Shown: piece by piece, positions 52,429 through 60,075 of the stretch
Numbering within the stretch: position 1 is the first letter of the stretch
How the letters are laid out: the number at the start of each line of letters is the position of its first letter
NCBI RefSeq assembly: GCF_042659465.1
Contig: NZ_JBHSSW010000012.1
Location: 62,001 to 126,000 of the forward strand
Direction: 5' to 3'
DNA length: 64,000 bases
Source of the DNA: Ponticaulis profundi
GTDB taxonomy: Bacteria > Pseudomonadota > Alphaproteobacteria > Caulobacterales > Hyphomonadaceae
The notes under the pieces: model-generated
Databases searched by the model: none
What the model saw: the letters and a program-made list of their open reading frames with translations, nothing else
What the model was told of the DNA's origin: nothing
Position numbers and translations under genes: made by a program

Positions 52429-52456
52429 GCGCCTGGTGCTTTTCAGCGCCAGGCGC
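52429..52456 (+). other. Hairpin upstream of the LeuC-like gene
   Basis: GCGCCTGGTGC (52429-52439) pairs with GCGCCAGGCGC (52446-52456) with one G-T pair and a 6-base loop, and is followed by CTGATTTTGAG. It ends 27 bases before the LeuC-like start. The T-run is short, so it may be a partial terminator or an attenuator within the unit. Confidence 0.5.
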
Positions 52457-52483
52457 CTGATTTTGAGAGGATCACGAAAAGAT

Positions 52484-53896
52484 ATGTCTGCTCCCAAGAC
52501 ATTGTACGAGAAGATCTGGGACGCTCACACCGTCCGGCCGGAAACCGATGAGGCACCGGCCATTTTGTATATTGATCGTCATCTCGTTCACGAGGTGTCG
52601 TCACCTCAGGCGTTTACGCAATTGCGTGAGCGCGGCATTCCTGTCGCTCATCCCGAAAAGACGATTGGCGTCATCGATCACTCGACGCCCACCCTGCCGC
52701 CGGGCCTTGATGGTCTGCGCGCCTTTGCCAATAAGCGTGCGCGCGATCAGGTCGAGCTGTTTCTGGAAAACTGCCGTGCCAATGGCATCGGCCATCATGA
52801 CTGGGAAAGTGATCAGCGCGGGATTGTCCATGTCATGGTTCCCGAGCTTGGCGAAAGCCGTCCGGGCCGGACCATTGTCTGCGGCGATAGTCATACCTCA
52901 ACCCATGGCGCGTTTGGCTGTCTCTCCTTTGGGATTGGCACGACAGAAGTTGCCCATGTGCTTGCCACGCAATGTCTCTTCCAGCGCAAGTCAAAGACCA
53001 TGGCGGTCGACACAACCGGCGTGCTTGCCGAGGGTGTGAACGCCAAGGATCTGGCGCTCTATTTTATTTCGAAAGTCGGCACGGATGGCGGGGTGCGCCA
53101 TGTCATCGAGTATCGCGGCACGGCGATTGAAGCCCTGTCGATGGAAGGACGCATGACGCTCTGCAATATGTCCATCGAGGCAGGCGCACGGTCTGGCATG
53201 GTCGCAGGCGATCAGACGACGCTCGATTGGCTCAGAGCCTGCTCAAAGCCGCCGTCAGATGCAGAGCTTGCGGAATTGGCGCGTCGCCTGCCGGAGCTGC
53301 GATCTGACGATGAGGCTGTGTTTGACAAGCGTGTGACCATTGATGCGCGTGATGTGCCACCCATGGTGACATTCGGCACCGACCCGTCTGCGGGGATGGG
53401 TGTAGATGGCATCGTGCCATTGCCGGAAACAAGCGATGATCGCAAAGCGCTTGATTACATGCAGATTGAAGGCGGAAAGCCGCTGCTGGGTAAGCCAATC
53501 GGGACGATTTTTATCGGCAGCTGTACCAATTCCCGTATCACCGATCTGCGCGAGGCAGCTGCCCTTATGAAGGGCCGGAAAGTCGCCAATGGCGTGCGCG
53601 CGCTGATCGTTCCGGGCTCACATGAAGTGCGCCGTCAGGCAGAAGCAGAAGGCCTTGATCAGATTTTCATCGAAGCGGGCGTCGACTGGCGGATCGAGCC
53701 GGGCTGTTCGATGTGCATCGGCATGAATGGCGATGTCGCATCTCCGGATGGGCTGACACTGTCCACATCAAACCGGAACTTCAAGGGACGTCAGGGCCCG
53801 GGGGCAAAAACCGTTCTCTGCGGACCAGCCGTCGCCGCTGCAAGTGCCATTGAGGGACGCGTTGCAGACCCAAGAAAGATGGAGATCAGATCATGA
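52484..53896 (+). CDS. LeuC-like aconitase-family large subunit
   Basis: 470 residues from the ATG at 52484. [4Fe-4S] ligands are Cys347 (GSCTNSR), Cys408 and Cys411 (GCSMCIG). HTSTHGAFGCLSFGIGTTEVAHVLATQ and MSIEAGARSGMVAGDQTT are the usual blocks. It is close in length and order to 3-isopropylmalate isomerase large subunits. No leuA or leuB is adjacent, and the genes lie in a catabolic unit, so a hydratase/isomerase of another alkylmalate (as in dimethylmaleate hydratase) is a serious alternative to leucine synthesis. Confidence 0.88.
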   Translation: MSAPKTLYEKIWDAHTVRPETDEAPAILYIDRHLVHEVSSPQAFTQLRERGIPVAHPEKTIGVIDHSTPTLPPGLDGLRAFANKRARDQVELFLENCRANGIGHHDWESDQRGIVHVMVPELGESRPGRTIVCGDSHTSTHGAFGCLSFGIGTTEVAHVLATQCLFQRKSKTMAVDTTGVLAEGVNAKDLALYFISKVGTDGGVRHVIEYRGTAIEALSMEGRMTLCNMSIEAGARSGMVAGDQTTLDWLRACSKPPSDAELAELARRLPELRSDDEAVFDKRVTIDARDVPPMVTFGTDPSAGMGVDGIVPLPETSDDRKALDYMQIEGGKPLLGKPIGTIFIGSCTNSRITDLREAAALMKGRKVANGVRALIVPGSHEVRRQAEAEGLDQIFIEAGVDWRIEPGCSMCIGMNGDVASPDGLTLSTSNRNFKGRQGPGAKTVLCGPAVAAASAIEGRVADPRKMEIRS

Positions 53897-54489
53897 GCGA
53901 GACGACATTTGAGCCGATCACTCAGATCACGCAGACACCGGTATGGGTTCCGGATGAAAACGTGGATACGGATCAGATCTTCGCGGCGAAATTTCTGACC
54001 ATCACGGTTCGTGAAGGGCTCGGCGAATACGCTTTCTATGACTGGCGCCGCGACAAGAATAATGACCTGATTGAAGACCACTACCTCAACACAACGCCGC
54101 CTGATCAGCGTAAGATCATGCTGGGCGGGCGCAATTTCGGATGTGGCTCGTCACGCGAGCATGCGCCATGGGCGCTTTATGATTATGGTGTACGGGCCGT
54201 GATCGCGCCGGAGATCGCGGATATCTTCTACAATAACTGCCTGAAAAATGGCATGGTCGCGATTTCCATATCGGATGCAGAATATGAAGCCCTGACGCCT
54301 TATGCCGATCAGGAAATGACGGTTGATCTGGAAGCGCAGGAAATCCGCTATGGCGGTGACAAGGTTCTGGCTTTTGAGATGGATGGTCTGGCGCGGGCCT
54401 GTCTTCTGAGTGGACAGGATCAGCTTGATCTTCTGTTGAGCGCGAAGCCGGACATTGACCGGTTCGAAGCTGCTCGGGCTGCTGTTTGA
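53893..54489 (+). CDS. LeuD-like aconitase-family small subunit
   Basis: 198 residues, overlapping the large subunit by four bases. The swivelling domain signature is GGRNFGCGSSREHAPWALYDYGVRAVIAPEIADIFYNNCLKNGM, split here by its own loops. DENVDTDQIFAAKFL near the start is the substrate-binding strand. It completes the isomerase/hydratase with the LeuC-like subunit. A terminator follows seven bases after its stop, ending the unit. Confidence 0.88.
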   Translation: MSETTFEPITQITQTPVWVPDENVDTDQIFAAKFLTITVREGLGEYAFYDWRRDKNNDLIEDHYLNTTPPDQRKIMLGGRNFGCGSSREHAPWALYDYGVRAVIAPEIADIFYNNCLKNGMVAISISDAEYEALTPYADQEMTVDLEAQEIRYGGDKVLAFEMDGLARACLLSGQDQLDLLLSAKPDIDRFEAARAAV

Positions 54490-54495
54490 CATAAA

Positions 54496-54524
54496 AAAAG
54501 CGCTGCTCTCGGGCAGCGCTTTTT
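54496..54524. terminator. Bidirectional terminator after the LeuD-like gene
   Basis: 11-bp perfect stem, AAAAGCGCTGC (54496-54506) with GCAGCGCTTTT (54513-54523), and a 6-base loop. It is flanked by A-rich and T-rich ends, so it works both ways. It serves the LeuD-like gene and the convergent lyase gene (stop at 54547). Confidence 0.92.
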
Positions 54525-54546
54525 CAATTCCGTTGAAAAGAGCGGG

Positions 54547-55407
54547 TCAGTCCTTCGCCCATTTCTTTTCAAATTCCCAGACCTTGTCGAAACCGATCCG
54601 TTCGCTGAATTCCTTGAAGCTGAAGAGCTCGTCCGGTTCGCCAATCCCTTTCTCTTTGAGATCCGTCAGCGCCTTTTCCATGGCTGTGCAGGCCACAAGG
54701 CTCGTCAGCGACGGATAGATCGCATAGGCATAGCCAATCTCTTCCAGCACGCTGGCGTGCGGTACCGGCGTATGGCCGCCATTGGACATGTTCGCCATAA
54801 CCGGCTTGTCGAAATTCTTGCAGGCGATTTCCATTTCCTCTTCAGAGGTCAGCGCCTCTGGGAAGATCACGTCAGCACCTGCCTTGTCATAGGCTTCAAG
54901 ACGACGCAGCGTGCCATCCATGCCTTCGCTCTGGCGCGCATCCGTACGCGCGATGATCAGGAAGTTTTCCTTGTCCTCGCGGGCATCGACAGCGACCTTG
55001 ATCTTTTCCACCATGTCTTCCAGCGGGATCAGGCGTTTGAAAGGAGTGTGACCACACTTTTTCGGGAATTCCTGATCTTCGAACTGAATGGCGGTCACGC
55101 CGGCTTTCTCATAACCTTTGACGGTATGGTGGACGTTCAACAGGCCACCATATCCGGTATCTGCGTCCGCAATCAGCGCGCCCGTGCTCACCCGTGCCAG
55201 CGTTTCCATGCGGTTCAGCATTTCGGTATAGGTCGCGATACCAGCGTCCGGCAGGCCCCAGGCAGAGGCGGTGAGCCAATAGCCCGTGCCATAGACGAGA
55301 TCAAAGCCAACCTTATTGGCGATCACGGCGGTGATCATGTCCTGAATGCCCGGGACAACGAAGAATTTTCCAGATTCCAGTTTCTGACGAAAGATAGGGT
55401 CAGCCAA
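54547..55407 (-). CDS. Isocitrate lyase/PEP mutase-family C-C lyase (alkylmalate-lyase type)
   Basis: 286 residues from the TTG at 55407, which follows AAAGGAG at normal distance; the longer frame upstream to 55503 has no ribosome site. The (beta/alpha)8 barrel shows DADTGYGG with Mg-binding Asp81/Asp83, and the active-site loop KKCGH (116-120) with catalytic Cys118, so it is a lyase, not a phosphonate mutase. Length fits methylisocitrate lyase, 2,3-dimethylmalate lyase and oxaloacetase-type members. It converges on a LeuCD-like pair, matching the hydratase plus lyase order known for dimethylmaleate breakdown. It would release pyruvate, glyoxylate or succinate from its alkylmalate. Confidence 0.88.
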   Translation of the reverse strand: MADPIFRQKLESGKFFVVPGIQDMITAVIANKVGFDLVYGTGYWLTASAWGLPDAGIATYTEMLNRMETLARVSTGALIADADTGYGGLLNVHHTVKGYEKAGVTAIQFEDQEFPKKCGHTPFKRLIPLEDMVEKIKVAVDAREDKENFLIIARTDARQSEGMDGTLRRLEAYDKAGADVIFPEALTSEEEMEIACKNFDKPVMANMSNGGHTPVPHASVLEEIGYAYAIYPSLTSLVACTAMEKALTDLKEKGIGEPDELFSFKEFSERIGFDKVWEFEKKWAKD

Positions 55408-55481
55408 TTGAAAGCTCCTTTGAACCTTTTGGCGCAAACCTAACGACTTTCCCTTTCGGGCGGTTTTCACATTCAGGGGTT

Positions 55482-55498
55482 TGTTCGACCAGTGAACA
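55482..55498. promoter_or_regulatory. Inverted repeat in the lyase/alcohol dehydrogenase divergent region
   Basis: TGTTC (55482-55486) and GAACA (55494-55498), 7-base spacer. The right arm belongs to a direct repeat of ACATTCA (55469-55475 and 55496-55502). It lies about midway between the divergent starts at 55407 and 55590 and may control both. Confidence 0.4.
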
Positions 55499-55589
55499 TT
55501 CACCGTGCGTGCAGACAGATGCGATCAGCAGTGCGATAAGCTCACTGTAACAAGTCAATTCCACGTGCGGCAGTGAAGAAGAGGACATC

Positions 55590-56717
55590 GTGAACTTTAC
55601 CTTCAAGACACCCCCGAAGATCATTTTTGAGAGCGGAAGCGCCGGTCGATTGGGGCAGCTGGTGCGGGCAACCATGAAGCGTCCGGTCTTCGTGACCGAT
55701 GAGGGCGTCATGAAGGCTGGCCTGACCAATGATGCGCTGGACAGCCTGCGTGACGAAGGTCTGGATGTGCTCGTGTTTGGCGACGTGGTGGCTGATCCGC
55801 CAGCCTCTGTCATTCGTGAGGCTGTGAAGGCAGCAAAAGCACATGGCGCCGATGGCGTGATTGGATTTGGTGGCGGCTCATCACTTGATACGGCAAAGCT
55901 GATCGCTGTTCTGATCGATTCCGATCAGTCACTCGAAGATGTCTATGGCGTGGATAACGTCAAAGGCGCGCGGCCACCGCTTGTCCTGTTGCCGACCACT
56001 GCCGGGACAGGCTCAGAAGTGACGGCGATCTCCATTGTCACGTCAGATGACCTACAGAAGATCGGTGTTGTGTCTGACCAGCTGTTTGCAGACCTGGCTA
56101 TCGTTGATCCGAAGCTGACCCTGACCGCACCGCGCGGCGTGACTTCCGCGACGGGCATTGATGCCATGGTGCATGCGATCGAAGCTTACACGTCCAGACT
56201 TTTGCGCAATCCGGTTTCCTGCGCCCTTGCCAAAGAAGCGCTCGGCCTGCTGGCGAATAATCTTCTGACCGCGTGCGAAGAACCAGACAATCTCAAAGCG
56301 CGTGAAGCCATGTCGATCGGTGCCACGCTGGCCGGTCAGGCCTTTGCGAATGCGCCGGTCGCGGCTGTACATGCCATGGCCTATCCGTTGGGCGCGCTCT
56401 TCCACGTGCCGCATGGTGTATCGAATGCTCTGATGCTGTCGCCGGTTCTCAAGTTCAACGCGGCCGTCGCAGCCGATCAGTATGCTGAGCTTGGTCCTGT
56501 TGTCGGCGTTGGCGCGGATGCCAATGCCTTTATCGACCACATGATTGATCTCTGCCAGAAAAGCGGAACGCCGCTGCGGCTGACCGATGTTGGCGTCAAT
56601 CACAATGATCTGCCGCGCATGGCAGAAGACGCAGCCAAAAACGAGCGTCTGATGAAGAACAATCCGCGCGAAGTGACATATGACGACGCGCTGCGCCTTT
56701 ATGAGGAAGTGCTCTGA
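55590..56717 (+). CDS. Iron-containing (group III) alcohol dehydrogenase
   Basis: 375 residues from GTG at 55590 after AAGAGGACATC. NAD(P) motif GGGSSLD (94-100). Metal ligands Asp191, His195, His261 and His275 match the FucO pattern D-H-H-H. The C-terminal helical domain is complete. Members include lactaldehyde reductase, butanol dehydrogenases and maleylacetate reductase; the full metal set makes a true metal-dependent alcohol dehydrogenase more likely than maleylacetate reductase. It is divergent from the C-C lyase and is followed by its own terminator. Confidence 0.92.
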   Translation: MNFTFKTPPKIIFESGSAGRLGQLVRATMKRPVFVTDEGVMKAGLTNDALDSLRDEGLDVLVFGDVVADPPASVIREAVKAAKAHGADGVIGFGGGSSLDTAKLIAVLIDSDQSLEDVYGVDNVKGARPPLVLLPTTAGTGSEVTAISIVTSDDLQKIGVVSDQLFADLAIVDPKLTLTAPRGVTSATGIDAMVHAIEAYTSRLLRNPVSCALAKEALGLLANNLLTACEEPDNLKAREAMSIGATLAGQAFANAPVAAVHAMAYPLGALFHVPHGVSNALMLSPVLKFNAAVAADQYAELGPVVGVGADANAFIDHMIDLCQKSGTPLRLTDVGVNHNDLPRMAEDAAKNERLMKNNPREVTYDDALRLYEEVL

Positions 56718-56728
56718 CCGGCATAAAG

Positions 56729-56756
56729 AAAAAGGCGGCCACTGGCCGCCTTTTTT
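56729..56756. terminator. Terminator after the iron-type alcohol dehydrogenase
   Basis: 12-bp perfect stem, AAAAAGGCGGCC (56729-56740) with GGCCGCCTTTTT (56744-56755), and a 3-base loop, T-run on the plus side and A-run on the other, so it also serves the convergent small gene ending at 56778. Confidence 0.92.
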
Positions 56757-56777
56757 GTGTGTTGCTGTAGAGGCAGA

Positions 56778-57146
56778 CTAGTTGACCGCAATGTCCTCGA
56801 TCGTCTCGCGAAAGCCCTCACGGGTTTCGGCATTGGCCGCTTCTGTCGCTTCCTTGCGGGCCAGATAGAAGAGCCGGTCCAGAAAATCCTGACGCCAGGT
56901 TTCGCGCTCCTTCAGAGCGGCTTCGTCCAGCTCCAGTTTTTCGATGCCAGCAGCAAGGTCGAGGCCGTTGAGTTTGGCGACCCGTTCCTGCGCATCCATA
57001 CGGTCACGCATGACGGACATCTCATTGGCCAGAACCATCACCATGGACATGAGCTGGTCGACGCCATCCGGCTTATAGAATTGTGGGCGTTTGCCTTTGG
57101 CGTCTTTGATGACGTGTGGGCGTTCGTCGGCTGTGTCGTCAAACAT
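56778..57146 (-). CDS. Small helical protein coupled to methyltransferase B
   Basis: 122 residues. I do not recognise the family. It is almost all helix: an N-terminal segment (KDAKGKRPQFYKPDG) then a long stretch with heptad-like spacing (VDQLMSMVMVLANEMSVMRDRMDAQERVAKLNG) and an acidic C-terminal helix (EKLELDEAALKERETWRQDF). There is no signal, cysteine or membrane segment. Its start shares one base with the methyltransferase stop (TAATG), so it is made with that protein and probably binds it or an oligomeric partner. Confidence 0.7.
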   Translation of the reverse strand: MFDDTADERPHVIKDAKGKRPQFYKPDGVDQLMSMVMVLANEMSVMRDRMDAQERVAKLNGLDLAAGIEKLELDEAALKERETWRQDFLDRLFYLARKEATEAANAETREGFRETIEDIAVN

Positions 57147-58381
57147 TAGGCTGCCTCGCTTTTGGCCAGAGGTTTATGGGCAATCAGGACTTCCCAGCCA
57201 CCACCGGGCGCGAATTCACCGGCTGTGAAATCCCGGTCAGCAACAGCTCCGGTTGAGCTTTCATCATACCCGGCTGATTGCGCATTGAATTCCATGACGG
57301 CCATCGGGGCGGTATCAAAGCGGACCTGATCGCGCGGGAAGCCCGCTTTTTCAGCCAGGTTGATCTGGTCCATATCGCGCATTGCGCCCCAGAACGGCTC
57401 GTTATTGTACCAGGTCTCATTGTCCAGAATGAACTGAGTGAAGGGGTCCATCAGGTCAAATGGCGGCAGATCCGCGTGGATCATCACGCCGCCCGGAGAC
57501 AACAGACGTTCGCACTCCTTGAAGATTTTCGGCATGGCTTTGCCGCTCGTCTCGTGCAGCAGGATGTGGCTGACAACGAGATCGAAATAGCCGTCTTCAA
57601 ATGTCGTTTCTTCTGCGTTCATCTGCGCAAAATTGACGTCCTTACCCATGGCTTGTGCGCGTGCATGCGCATAGCGGATCACCGGTGCACCGACATCGAT
57701 CCCCCAGATTTCTGCATCCGGGAAGTATTCCTTATAGGGCAGGGTGGAGTGACCAACCGTGCAGCCCATGTCGAGAATGCGGCGCGGTTTGAAGTCCGGC
57801 ATATTGCGTCTGAGATAGTTACAGACCGAGCGGCCCATATCGTCATTGTTCGGGCCAGTGTAACCCATTGTGTAGAGATAGACGCCGCGGTCATAGAGAA
57901 CGCCAGCTGCAACATCGTCTTCGGTGACTTCAGAGCAATACCCGCCCGGCATGCAGTGAATGTCGATGGCGCTGACATAGCGTGGCGGCACAAAGTCTTC
58001 CGGAATGACCAGCTTGGTATCTGCCTTTTCAGACAGGGTTTTGGCCTTCTCGATCAGCTCGGGAAGTTGACGATCAATGCTGACATTGGTGGATTCCCAA
58101 AGCAGTTCCTGCGCAATCCGGTTGATGGAGGCATACATCTGGAAATAGCCGTCATCGACCATGCCTTTGCGGATGTCCTGACGGTTCTGCGGCTTGCGGC
58201 CTTCTGCCTTTTCGAAGGCGGGCGCAACACGGTTTTCGTAGATGGGCTGAAGGCCCGGCAAGAGCGTTTGCTGGATAAAGCCCTTCAGGCTCTTGGTGAA
58301 TTCCTGGCGCGAAGCTTCGTCATGCGTGCGCTCTGGCAGCATGTCGTGTTCGGCCTGTTGAAAGATGTTGAGCATGCGCAC
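57146..58381 (-). CDS. SAM-dependent methyltransferase-like protein (paralogue B)
   Basis: 411 residues, start after AAGAAGGAGGTGCGC. An N-terminal helical domain (1-140) is followed by a PGG motif (145-147) and a class I methyltransferase domain: ILDMGCTVGHS (202 on), the acidic residue in WGIDVGAP, FDLVVSHILLHETSG, LLSPGGVMIHADLPPF and NNEPFWGAMRDMDQINLAEKAGF. The blocks PGG, DLPPF, NEPF/GEPF and MDQ/LDQ line up with the protein at 32648-33787, with the same spacing from PGG to the SAM motif (about 60 residues). Divergent from the MarR gene, which may control it. Substrate unknown. Confidence 0.82.
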   Translation of the reverse strand: MRMLNIFQQAEHDMLPERTHDEASRQEFTKSLKGFIQQTLLPGLQPIYENRVAPAFEKAEGRKPQNRQDIRKGMVDDGYFQMYASINRIAQELLWESTNVSIDRQLPELIEKAKTLSEKADTKLVIPEDFVPPRYVSAIDIHCMPGGYCSEVTEDDVAAGVLYDRGVYLYTMGYTGPNNDDMGRSVCNYLRRNMPDFKPRRILDMGCTVGHSTLPYKEYFPDAEIWGIDVGAPVIRYAHARAQAMGKDVNFAQMNAEETTFEDGYFDLVVSHILLHETSGKAMPKIFKECERLLSPGGVMIHADLPPFDLMDPFTQFILDNETWYNNEPFWGAMRDMDQINLAEKAGFPRDQVRFDTAPMAVMEFNAQSAGYDESSTGAVADRDFTAGEFAPGGGWEVLIAHKPLAKSEAA

Positions 58382-58756
58382 CTCCTTCTTTTGTCACGAT
58401 GGGCGTGACAGTTCCCGGACGTGTATTTGACGGTCTTGTCGGGCGTGGTTCAGCTGGCTCGAAGGGATTGTTCACCTGTCGGATAAATCCGGGGCCACAG
58501 GCGGGCTGTGAGCTGCAGAATGCGTCAAAATGCCTGAACACTGGCGCGATAAGGGCGGTGTGCAAGCACATGCTCAATCCGCAGGATGGCCGCTGGCCAT
58601 CAGGTTTTCTTCGCACAGAGAGCAAATTCAAACTGCGACAAAGTCGACATCGCTTCCATTCGTAATAACTCGTAAATCGAGATGCGCGCAGTCTTTATAT
58701 GAGCGAAATCTAATATTCTCTTTGCACAACCACGACTTGCCAGTATAGCGAACACA
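58382..58756. other. Divergent intergenic region, methyltransferase B versus MarR gene
   Basis: 375 bases with no supported gene. It holds a 7-bp hairpin/palindrome GATGGCC-GCT-GGCCATC at 58585-58601 and, at its right end, a promoter for the MarR gene. CGTAATAA and CGTAAATC at 58661 and 58671 form a loose 10-base direct repeat that could be part of a MarR site. Confidence 0.55.
58721..58749 (+). promoter_or_regulatory. Candidate promoter giving a leaderless MarR mRNA
   Basis: TTTGCA (58721-58726), 17 bases, TATAGC (58744-58749). Transcription would begin at or next to the ATG at 58757, and no ribosome site is visible before that ATG, so a leaderless message is likely. Confidence 0.5.
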
Positions 58757-59224
58757 ATGACACAAACCTTTTCGCCTGATGACCCAACTCACCAAATCCT
58801 GCTTTCATTATTGCGAGGCTTTTACTGGTTTGACGAAGGACTTTTGAACTTCCTGAAGTCCAAGGGCTGGCCGACCATTACCCGTCCCCAATCCATGGTG
58901 ATGGCGAACATCGCGATGGGCGTGAAACATCCATCCGATATTGCGCGAAAACTCGGCATTAGTCGTCAGGCCATCCATGCGACCCTGAAATCCATGATCG
59001 CGATGGATATGGTTCAGCTCGTCAGTGACCCGACAAACAAGCGCGTCAAGATTGTTGATCTCACGCCGACGGGTGAACGCATGCGTGAAGATGCTCAGCA
59101 CGCCATGACGGTGATGGTGGAAGAACTGACAAACCGCATCGGCAAGAGCAATCTGCAAAAAGCGGCCGTTGCGCTTGATCTGGACTGGGGGACGCCGATG
59201 TCGTTTCCCATGGACAAGCGCTGA
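58757..59224 (+). CDS. MarR-family transcriptional regulator
   Basis: 155 residues. The winged helix reads MANIAMGVKHPSDIARKLGISRQAIHATLKSMIAMDMVQLVSDPTNKRVKIVDLTPTGERM in family order: HTH (HPSDIARKLGISRQAIHATL), wing DPTNKRVKIVDLTPTGE, then the dimerisation helices. MarR proteins of catabolic clusters sense phenolic or CoA-linked ligands. It is divergent from methyltransferase B and its partner gene and ends directly against the convergent SDR gene. Probable regulator of part of the catabolic region. Confidence 0.9.
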   Translation: MTQTFSPDDPTHQILLSLLRGFYWFDEGLLNFLKSKGWPTITRPQSMVMANIAMGVKHPSDIARKLGISRQAIHATLKSMIAMDMVQLVSDPTNKRVKIVDLTPTGERMREDAQHAMTVMVEELTNRIGKSNLQKAAVALDLDWGTPMSFPMDKR

Positions 59225-59905
59225 TCAGACCCGACCCGCGACGGGTAGCAGAGCGCCGGTCACGGCTGACGACAAGGGTGACAGCAGGAACTCGAACACT
59301 TGAGCGAGTTCTTTCGGTTTGACCCATTTTTCAAAGTCATCATCGGGCATATCGGCGCGATTGGCAGGCGTGTCGATAATGGTTGGCATCACTGCATTCA
59401 CGCGAATATCACGGTCTTTCAATTCAGAGGCCAGGCTTTCGGTCAGACGCGATACAGCCGACTTTGTGGCCGTGTAGGCCGCCATGCCTGTATCAGCCTT
59501 GTGCGTTGCCGCGGCGCTGACATTCACAATTGCGCCGCCGGTCTCTGCAAAATGCGTAAGCGCAGCACGTGTGGTGTTCAGGCAGGTTTTGACATTCAGT
59601 GACCAGAGCTTTTCCCAGGTGTCGACCGATCCGTCTTCAACGGTTTCCCACGCAAAGCCGCCAGCAATGTTCACAAGCCCCGAAATGGGACCGTGCTTGG
59701 CGGCGATCTCTGCAAGAGCTGTGTTCGCAGACATGGCATCCGTCAGGTCGATCCCGCCAAGATAGTGCTCCAGCTCGGCTTCCGGCGGGGCTGTGTCCGC
59801 GATGTCGATGCCGACGACCTGGATGTCTTTACGCGACAGATATGCCGCCGTGGCGGACCCGAGTGCGCCAGCTGCGCCGGTGATGACGACCACACCAAAT
59901 GCCAT
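59225..59905 (-). CDS. Short-chain dehydrogenase/reductase (2)
   Basis: 226 residues, ribosome site GGGAGAGGAAAT. Cofactor motif TGAAGALG (9-16), NIAGGF, and the catalytic set Ser130, Tyr144 and Lys148 (YTATK). Somewhat short because the substrate-binding C-terminus is trimmed, ending TGALLPVAGRV. NAD(P)-dependent oxidoreductase. Convergent with the MarR gene with no gap, divergent from the GTP cyclohydrolase gene. Confidence 0.92.
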   Translation of the reverse strand: MAFGVVVITGAAGALGSATAAYLSRKDIQVVGIDIADTAPPEAELEHYLGGIDLTDAMSANTALAEIAAKHGPISGLVNIAGGFAWETVEDGSVDTWEKLWSLNVKTCLNTTRAALTHFAETGGAIVNVSAAATHKADTGMAAYTATKSAVSRLTESLASELKDRDIRVNAVMPTIIDTPANRADMPDDDFEKWVKPKELAQVFEFLLSPLSSAVTGALLPVAGRV

Positions 59906-60075
59906 ATTTCCTCTCCCGTTTTCTTTCCAATTGACCGTGCCTGCGTGTCGAACACAAGTCCGTGCGTTGACCTTCGTTCCATCTTGTCAAAGCGATCTCG
60001 CAAATGTGAGACTGAACGCGGGAGGCAGGACTCGCGGGACAGCGAGCCTGATGAAAACGAAAACGGATACAAAAA

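Noticed and set aside
52427..52483. Leu-rich in-frame stretch before the LeuC-like start, considered as an attenuation leader peptide
   Set aside because: It is in frame with the gene and has no stop, no ribosome site and no consecutive Leu codons.
57278..58408. 376-codon plus-strand frame opposite methyltransferase B
   Set aside because: Antisense shadow of a gene with clear SAM-binding motifs; no ribosome site.
58634..58648. TGCGA-N5-TCGAC, similar to the shared 17-bp motif
   Set aside because: The right arm is broken, no pairing beyond three bases, and the neighbouring genes do not suggest the same regulon.
60031..60046. CTCGC/GCGAG hairpin in the GTP cyclohydrolase leader, considered as a pterin riboswitch
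   Set aside because: Only five pairs, and no further conserved core of a known riboswitch around it.
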